DNA of 64,000 bases from an uncultured bacterium (GCA_938002255.1 CALLAL010000011.1:1-64000); one strand, 5' to 3'; counted from the stretch's first letter, positions 1-7,599 are shown. Made by a program: numbers and translations. The notes: generated by a model not told the origin, from the letters alone.

Positions 1-1269
1 AAGCTTTCGGGGAAGGAGCTGAACAAAAGTTTTGATGGCAGACAGAGGATTCTTGATCTCATGGGCCAGCCCTGCGGAGAGGGTTCCGAGTGCAGCCAGG
101 CGGTCTGCCTGCCGGAGTTTCTCCTCGAGGGCTTTGATCTCGGTGATGTCCTCAAACACGGCCAACACGCCGATCTTCTTCTCCTCTCCATCTGTAAGGA
201 CAGAGGTGCTTACGGTTAACCAGATCGATGCTTCATCTTTTTTCATCTCAATTTCAGAATGGACAACGTTCCTTTCTTGCAAAGAAGTCTCAACCATTAT
301 TTGATAAAGGGGGTGGGAGTGACCCAACACATCGACCATTAACGATCCCGCACATTCCTCTTTCTTTTTTCCAAAAACCTGTTCAGCCTTTTTATTAAGG
401 GTGACGATTCTCATTTCTGAATCTACAGTGATGAGTCCGTTTGTCATTGAAGAAAGGATGTTATCGGTATAAGCCTTCAGGGAACTGATCTGCCAGAGTC
501 GGTTCTCCAATTCCTCCCGATGGAGACGAATCTGTTCAATCATATAATTAAAATTCTTTCCTAATTCTTCGATCTCGTCTCCTGTGCGAATGTCAATCTT
601 CTGCTTCAGGTCACCTTTTGCTGCTGAAATGGTCGTTTTTACCAATTCGGAGATGGGGCGGGTGATTCGTCTGGCAAAGAAGACCGATCCGATCATGCCG
701 AGGATGATGGCAACAAGCCCCAGAAGGAGAAGATTGAGGCGGGTCTTCATAATCTGGCTGGACATCCTCTCTAAGGAGAGGCCAATCCGAATGGTCCCCC
801 ATTTCTCCTGTGACTCTTTGATATAAACCGGGATGGAGATATCCAGGCCTTTGACTCCTCTTTCTCCATGGAGAATCGGTTGAATGAGCGGAGCGGTCGC
901 TCTCATCGCCTTCTCACTCACCTCATCCATCAGGGTTGTTCCCTGTTTTTCATCGTGCTGAGGATAGGCGGCAACTTTATTCTCTTTGTCATGGATGATC
1001 ACATAGAGGACATCCTCCTCAAGAGCCACTCGTTCCGCATTCTGTGCGAGGACGATGTAGTTATAGGTGAGAAGGGCATTTGTACTCAGGGCGGCCAGAT
1101 GCCTGGCCATGGTGATGCCCCGTTTCTGAGCTTCCTCCTGGATTGTTTCAGACTGCCGCTTCTCGACCAGGAGGATAACAAGGGCCATGACAAAAAGAAG
1201 GATGAGTGTGGAGTAAAGGATGAGTCTTGTTTGGAGGAGAATCGATTTCGAATCTTTTTGAAAATTCAT
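1..1269 (-). CDS. PAS/HAMP sensor histidine kinase (NtrB/AtoS type), 3' end outside window
   Basis: This is the N-terminal ~420 residues of a membrane sensor kinase; the catalytic ATPase domain lies beyond the window edge. Read from the sequence in order: a short cytoplasmic start, TM1 (about residues 15-36), a periplasmic sensor region of ~130 residues, TM2 ([12 protein letters not shown]), a HAMP linker, a PAS domain ([16 protein letters not shown]), and the H-box [19 protein letters not shown] with the phosphoacceptor at about His403. The H-box style is typical of kinases that pair with sigma-54 response regulators, and one is encoded at 3427-4812. Its ATG overlaps the TGA of the peptide-binding protein gene (ATGA), so the two are translationally coupled. 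The natural ligand is not known; the coupling suggests that the binding protein supplies the signal. Confidence 0.9.
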   Translation of the reverse strand, partial: MNFQKDSKSILLQTRLILYSTLILLFVMALVILLVEKRQSETIQEEAQKRGITMARHLAALSTNALLTYNYIVLAQNAERVALEEDVLYVIIHDKENKVAAYPQHDEKQGTTLMDEVSEKAMRATAPLIQPILHGERGVKGLDISIPVYIKESQEKWGTIRIGLSLERMSSQIMKTRLNLLLLGLVAIILGMIGSVFFARRITRPISELVKTTISAAKGDLKQKIDIRTGDEIEELGKNFNYMIEQIRLHREELENRLWQISSLKAYTDNILSSMTNGLITVDSEMRIVTLNKKAEQVFGKKKEECAGSLMVDVLGHSHPLYQIMVETSLQERNVVHSEIEMKKDEASIWLTVSTSVLTDGEEKKIGVLAVFEDITEIKALEEKLRQADRLAALGTLSAGLAHEIKNPLSAIKTFVQLLPRKL

Positions 1270-2876
1270 CACTTCATCAGCCAGATCTTCTTCATCGGGA
1301 TGTAAGGACCGCCAAGAGCGCTCACCTCGATGCCTCTGACATAGGGTTGATAGACCATCTGAAAGAGATGGTTTACCATGGGCACGATGGGTGCATCATC
1401 GAGGATGGTCTCTTCAATCTTTCGATACATCTCCATCCGTTTCAGATAATCCCTCTCTGCCCTTGCCTGATCCAGCAGTCGATCCACCTCGGGATTGTGG
1501 TAATTGGTGTAATTGTATTTTGATTTGGAATGAAAAAGGGTCCAAAGAAAATTATCTGGATCCGGAAAATCCGCATACCAGGCATAAATAAAGACCGGTG
1601 TTTTGTTTGCCCTCAGCATTGATTCGAAATTGGGCCAATTTGTTTCAAAATTGATTGCCGTCACAATATCTAATTTTTTCAGCTGAGATTTGATCTCATA
1701 TAGTTCTTTCTGGGCGGCATCTGATTTTGAGGCACTCCAGACTTCAATAACAGGTTTTTCCTTTCCATAACCCGATTCCATTAAAAACTTTCTTGCAAGA
1801 GTTTCATTATAGGAATAGGGTTCTCTTTTAGGATCGTATCCGGGCATTCCAGGCGGAAGTATGGTCTTGGCCAGGTTGAATTGATTCTTGTGGAGTTCTG
1901 AGATAATGAATTTTTTATCAATAGCTAAACTAATTGCCTTTCGTAGTTTTTTATCATCCAGGGGTTTATTTCTCAAATTAAATCCATAGAACCTTAAAGA
2001 AAGAAGAGGTTTCTGAACGAATGGATATTGTCTCTGTTTCAGGACTTCCTCTATCTCGTCAGGAGGTATAAAGGATTCTTCCAACCTCCCTTCTTTAAAA
2101 TCAGTAAAAATCTTTTCTCTGGGTGCACCATGATATATCTTAAAAATGACCTTATTTAGAAAGGGCCTTCCTTCAAAATAGTCAGGGTTGACTTCAAGGA
2201 CTATCTCCTCTCCCTCTTTCATTGAAATAAACTTAAATGGGCCTGTGCCAACAGGAAATTTTCCAAAATCCGTTCCAGGTTTTTCGACTTCCTCCCTGGG
2301 TAATACCTTAAACTTGTTCATCCCTAAAATTGAAAGGAATGGAGAATAGGGCTCTGTGAGGTTAATCTGGAAGGTATATTGATCAATTGCTTTCAGGCCT
2401 TTTACATTCGGTGCCCTTCTCTCCTGAAATTCTTTAAAGCCAACCACTTTCTCCAGGAAAGGAGCCGCAGGGGATTTTATTTGGGGATCGATGATTCGTG
2501 TGAAGGAATAAACGAAGTCATCGGCAACAACTTCTCTTCCATTATGAAAATTAACTCCCTCTCTTAAAAAGAAGGTATAAGTAAGGCCATCGGGAGAAAC
2601 CTTCCAGGATCTGGCTATGGCAGGAACGACATTCAGATCTTTATCAAATTGAACCAGGCCATCAAAAACCTGTTGAATTATAGTAACTGCATACAAATCA
2701 ATAGCAAGAGCGGGATCAAGAGTTTTAGGGTTAAACTCGAGAGGCCTTCGATAGGTTCCTCCTATCTTGAACGGTTCAGTTTTTTTCTCTTCAGAAAAAA
2801 GATTTACTTGGAAAATAAGGACAATTGCCAAAATAAACAAGGAGAATAGAGAAAGAAAGTAGGATCTCTTTTGCAT
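1269..2876 (-). CDS. Extracellular solute-binding protein family 5 (OppA/DppA-like peptide-binding protein)
   Basis: A 535-aa periplasmic binding protein of SBP family 5, which binds oligopeptides or nickel chelates. Family features seen: [24 protein letters not shown] near the start, [20 protein letters not shown], the [10 protein letters not shown] stretch, [14 protein letters not shown], and a C-terminal [15 protein letters not shown] region. The N-terminus ([21 protein letters not shown]) is a strong export signal, but it has no lipobox cysteine and only a poor signal-peptidase site, so it may stay as an inner-membrane anchor. No permease or ATPase gene adjoins it. Instead it shares an ATGA overlap with a sensor kinase and follows a tiny secreted-peptide gene. 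I infer a role as ligand receptor for the kinase more than as a transporter subunit, although an unlinked transporter could use it. Confidence 0.9.
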   Translation of the reverse strand: MQKRSYFLSLFSLFILAIVLIFQVNLFSEEKKTEPFKIGGTYRRPLEFNPKTLDPALAIDLYAVTIIQQVFDGLVQFDKDLNVVPAIARSWKVSPDGLTYTFFLREGVNFHNGREVVADDFVYSFTRIIDPQIKSPAAPFLEKVVGFKEFQERRAPNVKGLKAIDQYTFQINLTEPYSPFLSILGMNKFKVLPREEVEKPGTDFGKFPVGTGPFKFISMKEGEEIVLEVNPDYFEGRPFLNKVIFKIYHGAPREKIFTDFKEGRLEESFIPPDEIEEVLKQRQYPFVQKPLLSLRFYGFNLRNKPLDDKKLRKAISLAIDKKFIISELHKNQFNLAKTILPPGMPGYDPKREPYSYNETLARKFLMESGYGKEKPVIEVWSASKSDAAQKELYEIKSQLKKLDIVTAINFETNWPNFESMLRANKTPVFIYAWYADFPDPDNFLWTLFHSKSKYNYTNYHNPEVDRLLDQARAERDYLKRMEMYRKIEETILDDAPIVPMVNHLFQMVYQPYVRGIEVSALGGPYIPMKKIWLMK

Positions 2877-2924
2877 GTGGATTCAGGACATCTTAAGGAT
2901 TTAAAGATTTCAGGATAGTTAATA

Positions 2925-2953
2925 GTTATAGGAGGAAAAAGTTAGGATGTCAA
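2925..2953 (-). promoter_or_regulatory. Sigma-70 promoter for binding protein-kinase operon
   Basis: On the minus strand there is an exact -35 box TTGACA (2948-2953), a 17-nt spacer and a -10 box TATAAC (2925-2930), about 48 nt upstream of the binding-protein ATG. It lies just downstream of the small-peptide terminator, so the receptor and kinase appear to be expressed independently of the peptide gene. Confidence 0.7.
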
Positions 2954-2962
2954 AGGGGGAAT

Positions 2963-2999
2963 CAAAAAAAGAAAGCATAACCAGAATTGGATATGCTTC
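2963..2999 (-). terminator. Rho-independent terminator of the small-peptide gene
   Basis: Reading the minus strand, AAGCATA (2992-2998) pairs with TATGCTT (2973-2979). The stem is extended by CCA/TGG pairs around an ATTC loop, and a run of seven T follows (2964-2970). It sits 33 nt after the stop codon of the 29-aa gene and should end a transcript of about 205 nt. Confidence 0.75.
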
Positions 3000-3031
3000 C
3001 TTGAACGAGTTATTGCAATAAAGAGTAAAAT

Positions 3032-3121
3032 TTACCAACCACCTCCCTCAGCCAGAACCGGGAGCACGTAAGCCATCACAGAAAGGGCGATGATGGCCAG
3101 CTCGATTGCAATCTTCTTCAT
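3032..3121 (-). CDS. 29-aa secreted-peptide precursor (candidate pheromone, mature end EGGGW)
   Basis: An ORF of 29 codons. It begins MKK, continues as a hydrophobic core (IAIELAIIALSVMAYVL) and ends PVLA-EGGGW. A V-L-A signal-peptidase I site after residue 24 would leave a secreted pentapeptide EGGGW, so almost the whole product is signal peptide. The start is set by an exceptional Shine-Dalgarno: TAAGGAGGTGATCC ends one base before the ATG and matches the complement of the usual 16S rRNA 3' end over 13-14 nt, with AGGAGG seven bases from the start codon. The gene has its own -24/-12 promoter and terminator and sits between a sigma-54 activator gene and a peptide-binding protein/sensor kinase pair. 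I do not recognise a named family. A signalling role is inferred; a small membrane peptide is the main alternative. Confidence 0.78.
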   Translation of the reverse strand: MKKIAIELAIIALSVMAYVLPVLAEGGGW

Positions 3122-3179
3122 GGGATCACCTCCTTATCAATGGATTTGAAATAGGAAAAGAGCGAATAACATATTATTG

Positions 3180-3196
3180 AGCAAGACAGATGCCGA
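3180..3196 (-). promoter_or_regulatory. Sigma-54 (-24/-12) promoter of the small-peptide gene
   Basis: The minus strand reads CGGCATCTGTCTTGCT: GG (3193-3194), exactly ten bases, then GC (3181-3182), with the TTGC -12 element intact and GGCA at -24. This matches the TGGCAC-N5-TTGC consensus closely. Transcription would begin near 3169, leaving a ~48-nt leader before the ATG at 3121. The gene just upstream encodes a sigma-54 activator, which strengthens the call. Confidence 0.75.
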
Positions 3197-3248
3197 AAAA
3201 AAAAGAGAAGAAATTTTTTACTGAAGAGGGTTGAAGAGGGGTGTTATG

Positions 3249-3273
3249 ACAGGGTTTTAACAGATTGCCCTGT
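3249..3273. promoter_or_regulatory. Palindrome, candidate activator-binding site
   Basis: ACAGGG (3249-3254) and CCCTGT (3268-3273) form an inverted repeat with a 13-nt spacer, about 90 bp upstream of the predicted sigma-54 start site. A related half-site, ACAGGGTAACAG, lies near 3390. NtrC-type activators often bind such sites. A plus-strand terminator reading (a T run follows) is also possible, but no plus-strand gene ends here. Confidence 0.4.
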
Positions 3274-3357
3274 TTTTTGATCTGCGTGATCCCGATTCGT
3301 TTGATTGCCTATGATGATGGGCAGGAAGATTAAAAAAGAAAACTGTTGAGAAGAAAA

Positions 3358-3374
3358 GTAGTCGTTTTGACTAC
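3358..3374. promoter_or_regulatory. Palindrome GTAGTC-N5-GACTAC: enhancer site or terminator
   Basis: A perfect 6-bp inverted repeat (GTAGTCGTTTTGACTAC) lies about 195 bp upstream of the predicted sigma-54 start site and 53 bp after the stop of the response-regulator gene. Its distance suits an upstream activating sequence. On the minus strand it is followed by TTTTCTTCTC, so it could equally be a weak intrinsic terminator for the regulator gene. Confidence 0.4.
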
Positions 3375-3426
3375 ATGAGTTTGCATTGCACAGGGTAACA
3401 GGCAATTCACTTCAAAATGGGCAGGC

Positions 3427-4812
3427 TCATCCTTCACCCTTCTTGAACTGGATACCCAATTGTTTGGCTTTCTGGAGGAGGGTGTTTCGATGAATCTTGA
3501 GAATTCTTGCTGTCTCGGTCTGATTCCACTGACAGGCTTCAAGAACATTGAGGATGATTCGCCTTTCCACAGCTTCCCTGATCCTGATGAAGCCCTTCTC
3601 CTTTTCAGTCATCTCCTGAATGCTCTGCTTTGCATCCATCAGGATATCGAGGGGGATATGTTTGATATCGATCCATTCACCCTCTGAGGAAAGGACCACT
3701 ATTCGCTCAATCAGATTCTCAAGCTCGCGGATATTCCCTGGCCAATGATATTGGTTAAGGGCATCCAGTGCTTTTTCTGTAACTCCTAAAATGTTTTTAT
3801 GAAAAAGGTTGTTGAATTTACGAATGAAATGGTTGACCAAAAGAGGCATGTCTTCCTTCCTTGCCCTGAGTGGAGGGATGAAGATGGGAACGACATTAAG
3901 CCGGAAGTAGAGATCTTGCCTAAATTTCTCTTTCTTGACTGCCTCTTCAAGGTTGATATTCGTTGCCGAAATGACCCGAATGTCCACTTTTATAGGTTTA
4001 TTCGAGCCAACCCGTTCAATCTCTTTTTCCTGAAGAACCCGGAGTAACTTCGCCTGAAGGTCAGACCGCAGGGCAGAGACCTCATCAAGAAAGAGGGTTC
4101 CTCCGTTGGCATGCTCAAACTTCCCGATTGTTCGGGTATGGGCTCCGGTAAAGGCTCCTTTCTCATGGCCGAACATTTCGCTCTCCATTAATTCGGAAGG
4201 AATGGCAGCACAGTTGATCGCTACGAAAGGCCCTTTCCTCCAGCTTCCCTGTCGATGGATGGCCCGTGCGACCAGTTCCTTACCCGTTCCGCTTTCTCCG
4301 GTGATCAACACATTGGTCGTCGTCAGGGCCACCTTCTTAATGAGCTCAAAAATTTCGAGCATCGACTTATTCTGACTGATGATCTGATCAAAACCGCGAG
4401 AAGCTTCAACCTCCCCGCGCAGGAAATCCAGTTCCCTGTGGAGTTTCTGCTGACTGATGGCGCGATTGACGGTCGAAAGGATATCATCAGGCTCATAGGG
4501 CTTAGTGATGTAGTCGTAAGCTCCCAATCGGATGGCGTCGACTGCCTTTCGGGCGAGGTTGAGCGCAGAGACCATGATAACATCCACAGTTTCGTCCAGC
4601 TCTTTGATTCTGCGAAGGACTTCCAATCCATCCATGCCAGGCATATTGACATCGAGCAGGATAAGATCGACGGATTCTTTCTGAAAGATTTCCAACGCCT
4701 CCGCACCGCTTCCCGCACTGAGGATGTGATACTCATCCTCAAGGATCACCTCGAGGGACTGCCTGGCTCCAGGGTCGTCATCGACTATTAAGATGGTCGG
4801 TTTAATTCCCAT
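3427..4812 (-). CDS. Sigma-54-dependent response regulator (NtrC family)
   Basis: A 461-aa three-domain activator. The receiver domain (about 5-120) has the acidic pocket DDD at 11-13 and phosphoacceptor Asp54 in LLDVNMPGMDG. The AAA+ domain follows with Walker A GESGTGKE, the sigma-54-contact loop GAFTGA, Walker B GGTLFLDEV and the R-finger region FRQDLYFRLNV. A C-terminal Fis-type helix-turn-helix (NQTETARILKIHRNTLLQKA) binds DNA. Phosphorylation would let it remodel sigma-54 holoenzyme at -24/-12 promoters, and one lies just downstream before the 29-aa peptide gene. The partner kinase is probably the one at 1-1269. There is no clear Shine-Dalgarno before the ATG. Confidence 0.96.
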   Translation of the reverse strand: MGIKPTILIVDDDPGARQSLEVILEDEYHILSAGSGAEALEIFQKESVDLILLDVNMPGMDGLEVLRRIKELDETVDVIMVSALNLARKAVDAIRLGAYDYITKPYEPDDILSTVNRAISQQKLHRELDFLRGEVEASRGFDQIISQNKSMLEIFELIKKVALTTTNVLITGESGTGKELVARAIHRQGSWRKGPFVAINCAAIPSELMESEMFGHEKGAFTGAHTRTIGKFEHANGGTLFLDEVSALRSDLQAKLLRVLQEKEIERVGSNKPIKVDIRVISATNINLEEAVKKEKFRQDLYFRLNVVPIFIPPLRARKEDMPLLVNHFIRKFNNLFHKNILGVTEKALDALNQYHWPGNIRELENLIERIVVLSSEGEWIDIKHIPLDILMDAKQSIQEMTEKEKGFIRIREAVERRIILNVLEACQWNQTETARILKIHRNTLLQKAKQLGIQFKKGEG

Positions 4813-4820
4813 TGCTCGTC

Positions 4821-4850
4821 ACTATAAAAGGAAGAGGCTTTTTTCGTCAA
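4821..4850 (-). promoter_or_regulatory. Sigma-70 promoter of the response-regulator gene (possibly leaderless)
   Basis: On the minus strand TTGACG (4845-4850), an 18-nt spacer and TATAGT (4821-4826). The -10 box ends only 8 nt before the ATG at 4812, so the transcript would start at or within a few bases of the start codon. This fits the missing Shine-Dalgarno. Confidence 0.5.
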
Positions 4851-4901
4851 GACATACAGAGAGCTGAATAAACCCAAATAGTGCATTATTTCTGTTCAAA
4901 T

Positions 4902-5067
4902 GGGCAAGGGCGATCCGTTCGGAAAGGCTTCGAGGCAAACCTTTTCCCGTTTCAGCACCACCGTTTCGCTTTCCTTCCGGGATTGACGTTCAGTGAAGTT
5001 TCCCGTTTTCCGTAACATGATAAAAAAACCGCCATTCGAAGCCTTGAAGAGGGGATGGCCCTTGCCC
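4902..5067. repeat. 166-bp element with imperfect inverted ends
   Basis: The ends are GGGCAAGGGC(G)ATCC on the left and its complement on the right (GGATGGCCCTTGCCC). The similarity continues inward to AAGGCTTCGA, giving about 30 bp of imperfect terminal inverted repeat. There is no ORF inside and no convincing target duplication. It fills most of the ~320-bp gap between the response regulator and the B3/4 gene. It could be a MITE-like remnant or a large structured palindrome. Confidence 0.5.
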
Positions 5068-5136
5068 GTTTTTGTAACTGGTGAGTCAATTGACTTTTTG
5101 TAGAAGGGATGTTAGTTGAAACGAGAGGGAGGTAAA

Positions 5137-5850
5137 ATGTATTTTTCTATTCAGAAGGAGCTTTTCGATCTTTTGCCTGATCTTGCGATTGGAATGGTCG
5201 TGGCAATGGGTCTGGATAACACTCAACCTTCCAAAGAGATTGATCACCTCCTCCAGCAAGCCATCGAGGAGTTGAAAAAGAATTTCACGGTGGATAAGCC
5301 TCAGGATCATCCGAGGATCAAACCATGGAGAATAGCCTTTGCTAAAATTGGAATTTCGGGAAGCAAATTTCCCAGTTCTGTCGAATCGATGGCAAGGAGG
5401 ATCCTCAGGGGAGATCCCTTCCCAAAAATCAATCCCCTGGTGGATCTTTACAACAGCATTTCCCTGAAGTATCTCGTTCCCATGGGCGGCCATGATCTCA
5501 ATACGCTTCAAGGAAATATCCATCTTTGTTTCGCGGAGGGATGGGAACCTTTTACCCCTATGGGTGGGGGAGAGACGGTAATCGTTCCCAAAGGGGAACT
5601 GGTCTATCGAGATGACCAGGAGGTTCTGACCAGGAATTGGGTCTGGCGTCAGTGTGAGAAGGATAAGGCTACTGAAAAGACAAGAAATATCTTCATCCCG
5701 ATCGATGTGTTAGGGGAGGTGGGATGCGATCTGGCTGAAGTCATTATACAGGACCTTTCTGAAACGATCCCAAAATACTTAGGCGGAACCCTCTTTTCTT
5801 CAATTCTTAATAAAGAGCACCCTTCCGTGGAATTCTCTCTTTCCACATAG
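5137..5850 (+). CDS. B3/B4 tRNA-binding-domain protein (phenylalanyl-tRNA synthetase beta-like)
   Basis: A 237-aa protein of the free-standing B3/4 domain family, related to the editing-region fold of the PheRS beta chain. Characteristic stretches are GSKFPSSVESMARRIL, LVDLYNSISLKYLVPMGGHD and the late GGGETVIVPKGELVYRDD. Members are thought to act on mischarged tRNA or amino-acid derivatives, but the substrate is not established. I chose ATG 5137 because GAGGGAGG ends 4 nt upstream; an in-frame TTG at 5116 has no such signal. It is a single-gene unit closed by the terminator at 5857-5881. Confidence 0.85.
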   Translation: MYFSIQKELFDLLPDLAIGMVVAMGLDNTQPSKEIDHLLQQAIEELKKNFTVDKPQDHPRIKPWRIAFAKIGISGSKFPSSVESMARRILRGDPFPKINPLVDLYNSISLKYLVPMGGHDLNTLQGNIHLCFAEGWEPFTPMGGGETVIVPKGELVYRDDQEVLTRNWVWRQCEKDKATEKTRNIFIPIDVLGEVGCDLAEVIIQDLSETIPKYLGGTLFSSILNKEHPSVEFSLST

Positions 5851-5856
5851 AAAAAA

Positions 5857-5881
5857 AGGGAAGAGCATTCTCTTCCCTTTA
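5857..5881. terminator. Bidirectional hairpin terminator
   Basis: AAAGGGAAGAG-CATT-CTCTTCCCTTT is a perfect stem with a 4-nt loop between two converging genes. On the minus strand it is followed by a run of T (complement of the A run from 5851), so it should end the small lipoprotein gene at 5930-6088 efficiently and the B3/4 gene less so. Confidence 0.75.
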
Positions 5882-5929
5882 AAATATGACTCTTTCCTCT
5901 AGAGGATTGATGAGCTTCTTTTTGCGAGA

Positions 5930-6088
5930 TTAGAAGCCTTTCTTCTGGATTTCGGCTAAGCCCTCATCCACTGTAAATACGGCACCACATTTCGGGCATT
6001 TAATCTTGGTGTCGCCTGGTGTCCCACACCCGAAAGAAAAAATTGCCAACATCGCCAATGCCAAAACGATACTCACCATTCTCTTCAT
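5930..6088 (-). CDS. Small (52-aa) exported zinc-ribbon protein, possible lipoprotein
   Basis: Starts MKRMVSIVLALAMLAIFSFGC, a signal sequence with Cys21 that may be lipid-modified (the lipobox is not canonical), followed by a short mature part carrying a Cys-X2-Cys knuckle (Cys31, Cys34 in KCPKCGAVF). The Shine-Dalgarno is strong (AAAGGAGGTGAAG, 4 nt before the ATG). Function is unknown; one CxxC pair could bind metal as a dimer or act as a redox thiol. It is followed by the hairpin at 5857-5881. Confidence 0.75.
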   Translation of the reverse strand: MKRMVSIVLALAMLAIFSFGCGTPGDTKIKCPKCGAVFTVDEGLAEIQKKGF

Positions 6089-6211
6089 TAACTTCACCTC
6101 CTTTCATTCAGTAATCCTTCTCAAGCTCCCTGTAAATACAGACCTATCGAATAACAAAATTCCCTATTGATTGTCAAGAAAAAAATGTTAGTTAAATTCA
6201 TTACCCTTCAG

Positions 6212-6280
6212 CTATTTCTTCTTCGACTTCGGTTTCTTGGTGGTCTTCGTGGCCTTCCCATGTGTCTTTCCGCAAGCCAT
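6212..6280 (-). CDS. 22-aa lysine-rich peptide
   Basis: A very short ORF beginning MACGKTHGKATK and ending in a lysine-rich tail (KKPKSKKK). It is supported mainly by a strong Shine-Dalgarno, GGAGGAGGTGAT, placed 6 nt before the ATG. Nothing identifies its role; nine of 22 residues are lysine, which suggests nucleic-acid or membrane-surface binding. It precedes the 52-aa zinc-ribbon gene on the same strand by ~120 nt. Confidence 0.5.
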   Translation of the reverse strand: MACGKTHGKATKTTKKPKSKKK

Positions 6281-6335
6281 GATCCAATCACCTCCTCCAA
6301 AAAGAGTTAATTATTTATCCCCTTAAATTTATTAT

Positions 6336-6364
6336 TTGTCAAGAAAATTTTTTTCAGTTATATA
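6336..6364 (+). promoter_or_regulatory. Sigma-70 promoter of the kor operon
   Basis: TTGTCA (6336-6341), a 17-nt spacer and TATATA (6359-6364), about 58 nt upstream of korA. This is the best match in the short AT-rich gap between the 22-aa peptide gene and korA. Confidence 0.55.
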
Positions 6365-6422
6365 GGGGCAAGGAGTTTCATTTCTGTAGGTATACCCTAT
6401 TTCAAAAGGGCCGACGATCTCT

Positions 6423-7562
6423 ATGCCATCTAAATGGGTCAAGACTCCCTTTCCGAAAGGGAGGTACTATTTTTCAGGTAATGAGGCAGCAGCCGAAGGG
6501 GCGATTGCAGCAGGATGCCGGTTTTATGCGGGTTATCCCATTACCCCTTCGAGTGAATTGATGGAACGTATGGCTGTTCGGTTGCAAGAGGTTGGGGGTG
6601 TCTTCATCCAGATGGAGGATGAGATTGCTTCCATTTCTGCGGTGATAGGTGCTTCCTGGGCGGGTGCTAAAGCCATGACCGCTACCTCCGGGCCCGGTTT
6701 CAGTCTCATGCAGGAGTCGATCGGATATGCTGCGTTTACCGAAACCCCCTGTGTCATTATCGATGTCCAGAGGGCAGGGCCATGTACCGGACAGGCCACT
6801 AAAGTTGGCAGCGGAGATATCATGCAAGCCAAATGGGGATCTCACGGAGATTATCAGGTGATTGCCCTTTCTCCTTGGTCTTCACAGGAGATGTATGATC
6901 TAACGCTTCGGGCCTTCAATCTCAGCGAAACCTATCGGGTTCCGACGATGGTCATGGCAGATGAAGCCATTGGCCACCTCAGAGAAACCATTCAAATTCC
7001 CTCCAGAGTTGAGATCTTCGATAGAATGAAGAGGAAAGGCAGGGCTCCTTTTGATTCCGAAGAAGAGGATGGTGTGCCTCCTATGCCCTCTTTTGGTGAA
7101 GGGGAGCGACTTGCGGTGACTGGATCAACCCATGATGGATTTGGATTCCGAAAAACGGATGATCCCCAAGTTCATGCGAGACTGGTTTCACGGATTAATA
7201 AAAAGATTTTAAATCATAGAAGAACCATCATTGAAACAGAGGATTATCTTATTGAGGATGCCGAAATTGCTCTCATCACCTATGGATTTACCGCTCGCAC
7301 CAGCCTTTATGTTGTTAAACGCTTAAGAAAAGAGGATTGGAAGATCGGAATGTTAAGATTAAAAACGCTCTGGCCCTTTCCAGACGAAGCTGTCGCTCAA
7401 TTGGGAAAGCGGGTAAGGAAGATTCTGGTACCGGAGATGAACCTTGGGCAGGTGGCAGGAGAAGTCCGAAAGTATGTCCCTTGCGATGTGCACTCCCTGA
7501 CTCAGACTAATGGGGAAGTGATCAGACCAGACGTGCTTATAGAAACATTGAGAAGAATGTAG
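6423..7562 (+). CDS. korA: 2-oxoacid:ferredoxin oxidoreductase alpha subunit (KorA)
   Basis: A 379-aa alpha subunit of the KorABCD type. Seen in order: the substrate-site motif GYPITPSSELMERM (about 38-51), MEDEIASISAVIGAS and the TSGPGFSLMQE stretch typical of the PFOR family N-domain, then a C-terminal transketolase-like domain (ALITYGFTARTS). With KorB it oxidatively decarboxylates a 2-oxoacid such as 2-oxoglutarate to acyl-CoA, reducing ferredoxin in the cytoplasm. It heads an operon with korB (37-nt gap), korC, a GltD-like oxidoreductase, a ferredoxin gene and pxpA. The exact 2-oxoacid cannot be read from sequence; 2-oxoglutarate or branched-chain 2-oxoacids fit the amino-acid genes nearby. 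Confidence 0.95.
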   Translation: MPSKWVKTPFPKGRYYFSGNEAAAEGAIAAGCRFYAGYPITPSSELMERMAVRLQEVGGVFIQMEDEIASISAVIGASWAGAKAMTATSGPGFSLMQESIGYAAFTETPCVIIDVQRAGPCTGQATKVGSGDIMQAKWGSHGDYQVIALSPWSSQEMYDLTLRAFNLSETYRVPTMVMADEAIGHLRETIQIPSRVEIFDRMKRKGRAPFDSEEEDGVPPMPSFGEGERLAVTGSTHDGFGFRKTDDPQVHARLVSRINKKILNHRRTIIETEDYLIEDAEIALITYGFTARTSLYVVKRLRKEDWKIGMLRLKTLWPFPDEAVAQLGKRVRKILVPEMNLGQVAGEVRKYVPCDVHSLTQTNGEVIRPDVLIETLRRM

Positions 7563-7599
7563 GGGGATTGGTGGGTGTGGAGATTATGATGGAGCGACA

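Noticed and set aside
868-1523. Plus-strand open frames of 98-145 codons over the kinase and SBP genes.
   Set aside because: The minus strand encodes a kinase with TM, HAMP, PAS and H-box in continuous frame; the plus frames have no motif.
3249-3280. Inverted repeat ACAGGG/CCCTGT plus T6 as a plus-strand terminator.
   Set aside because: No plus-strand gene ends here. Its distance from the sigma-54 promoter makes a regulatory site more likely, though this is not proven.
4255-4791. 178-codon plus-strand frame opposite the sigma-54 regulator.
   Set aside because: It is a reverse shadow of the receiver and AAA+ domains, which are complete on the minus strand.
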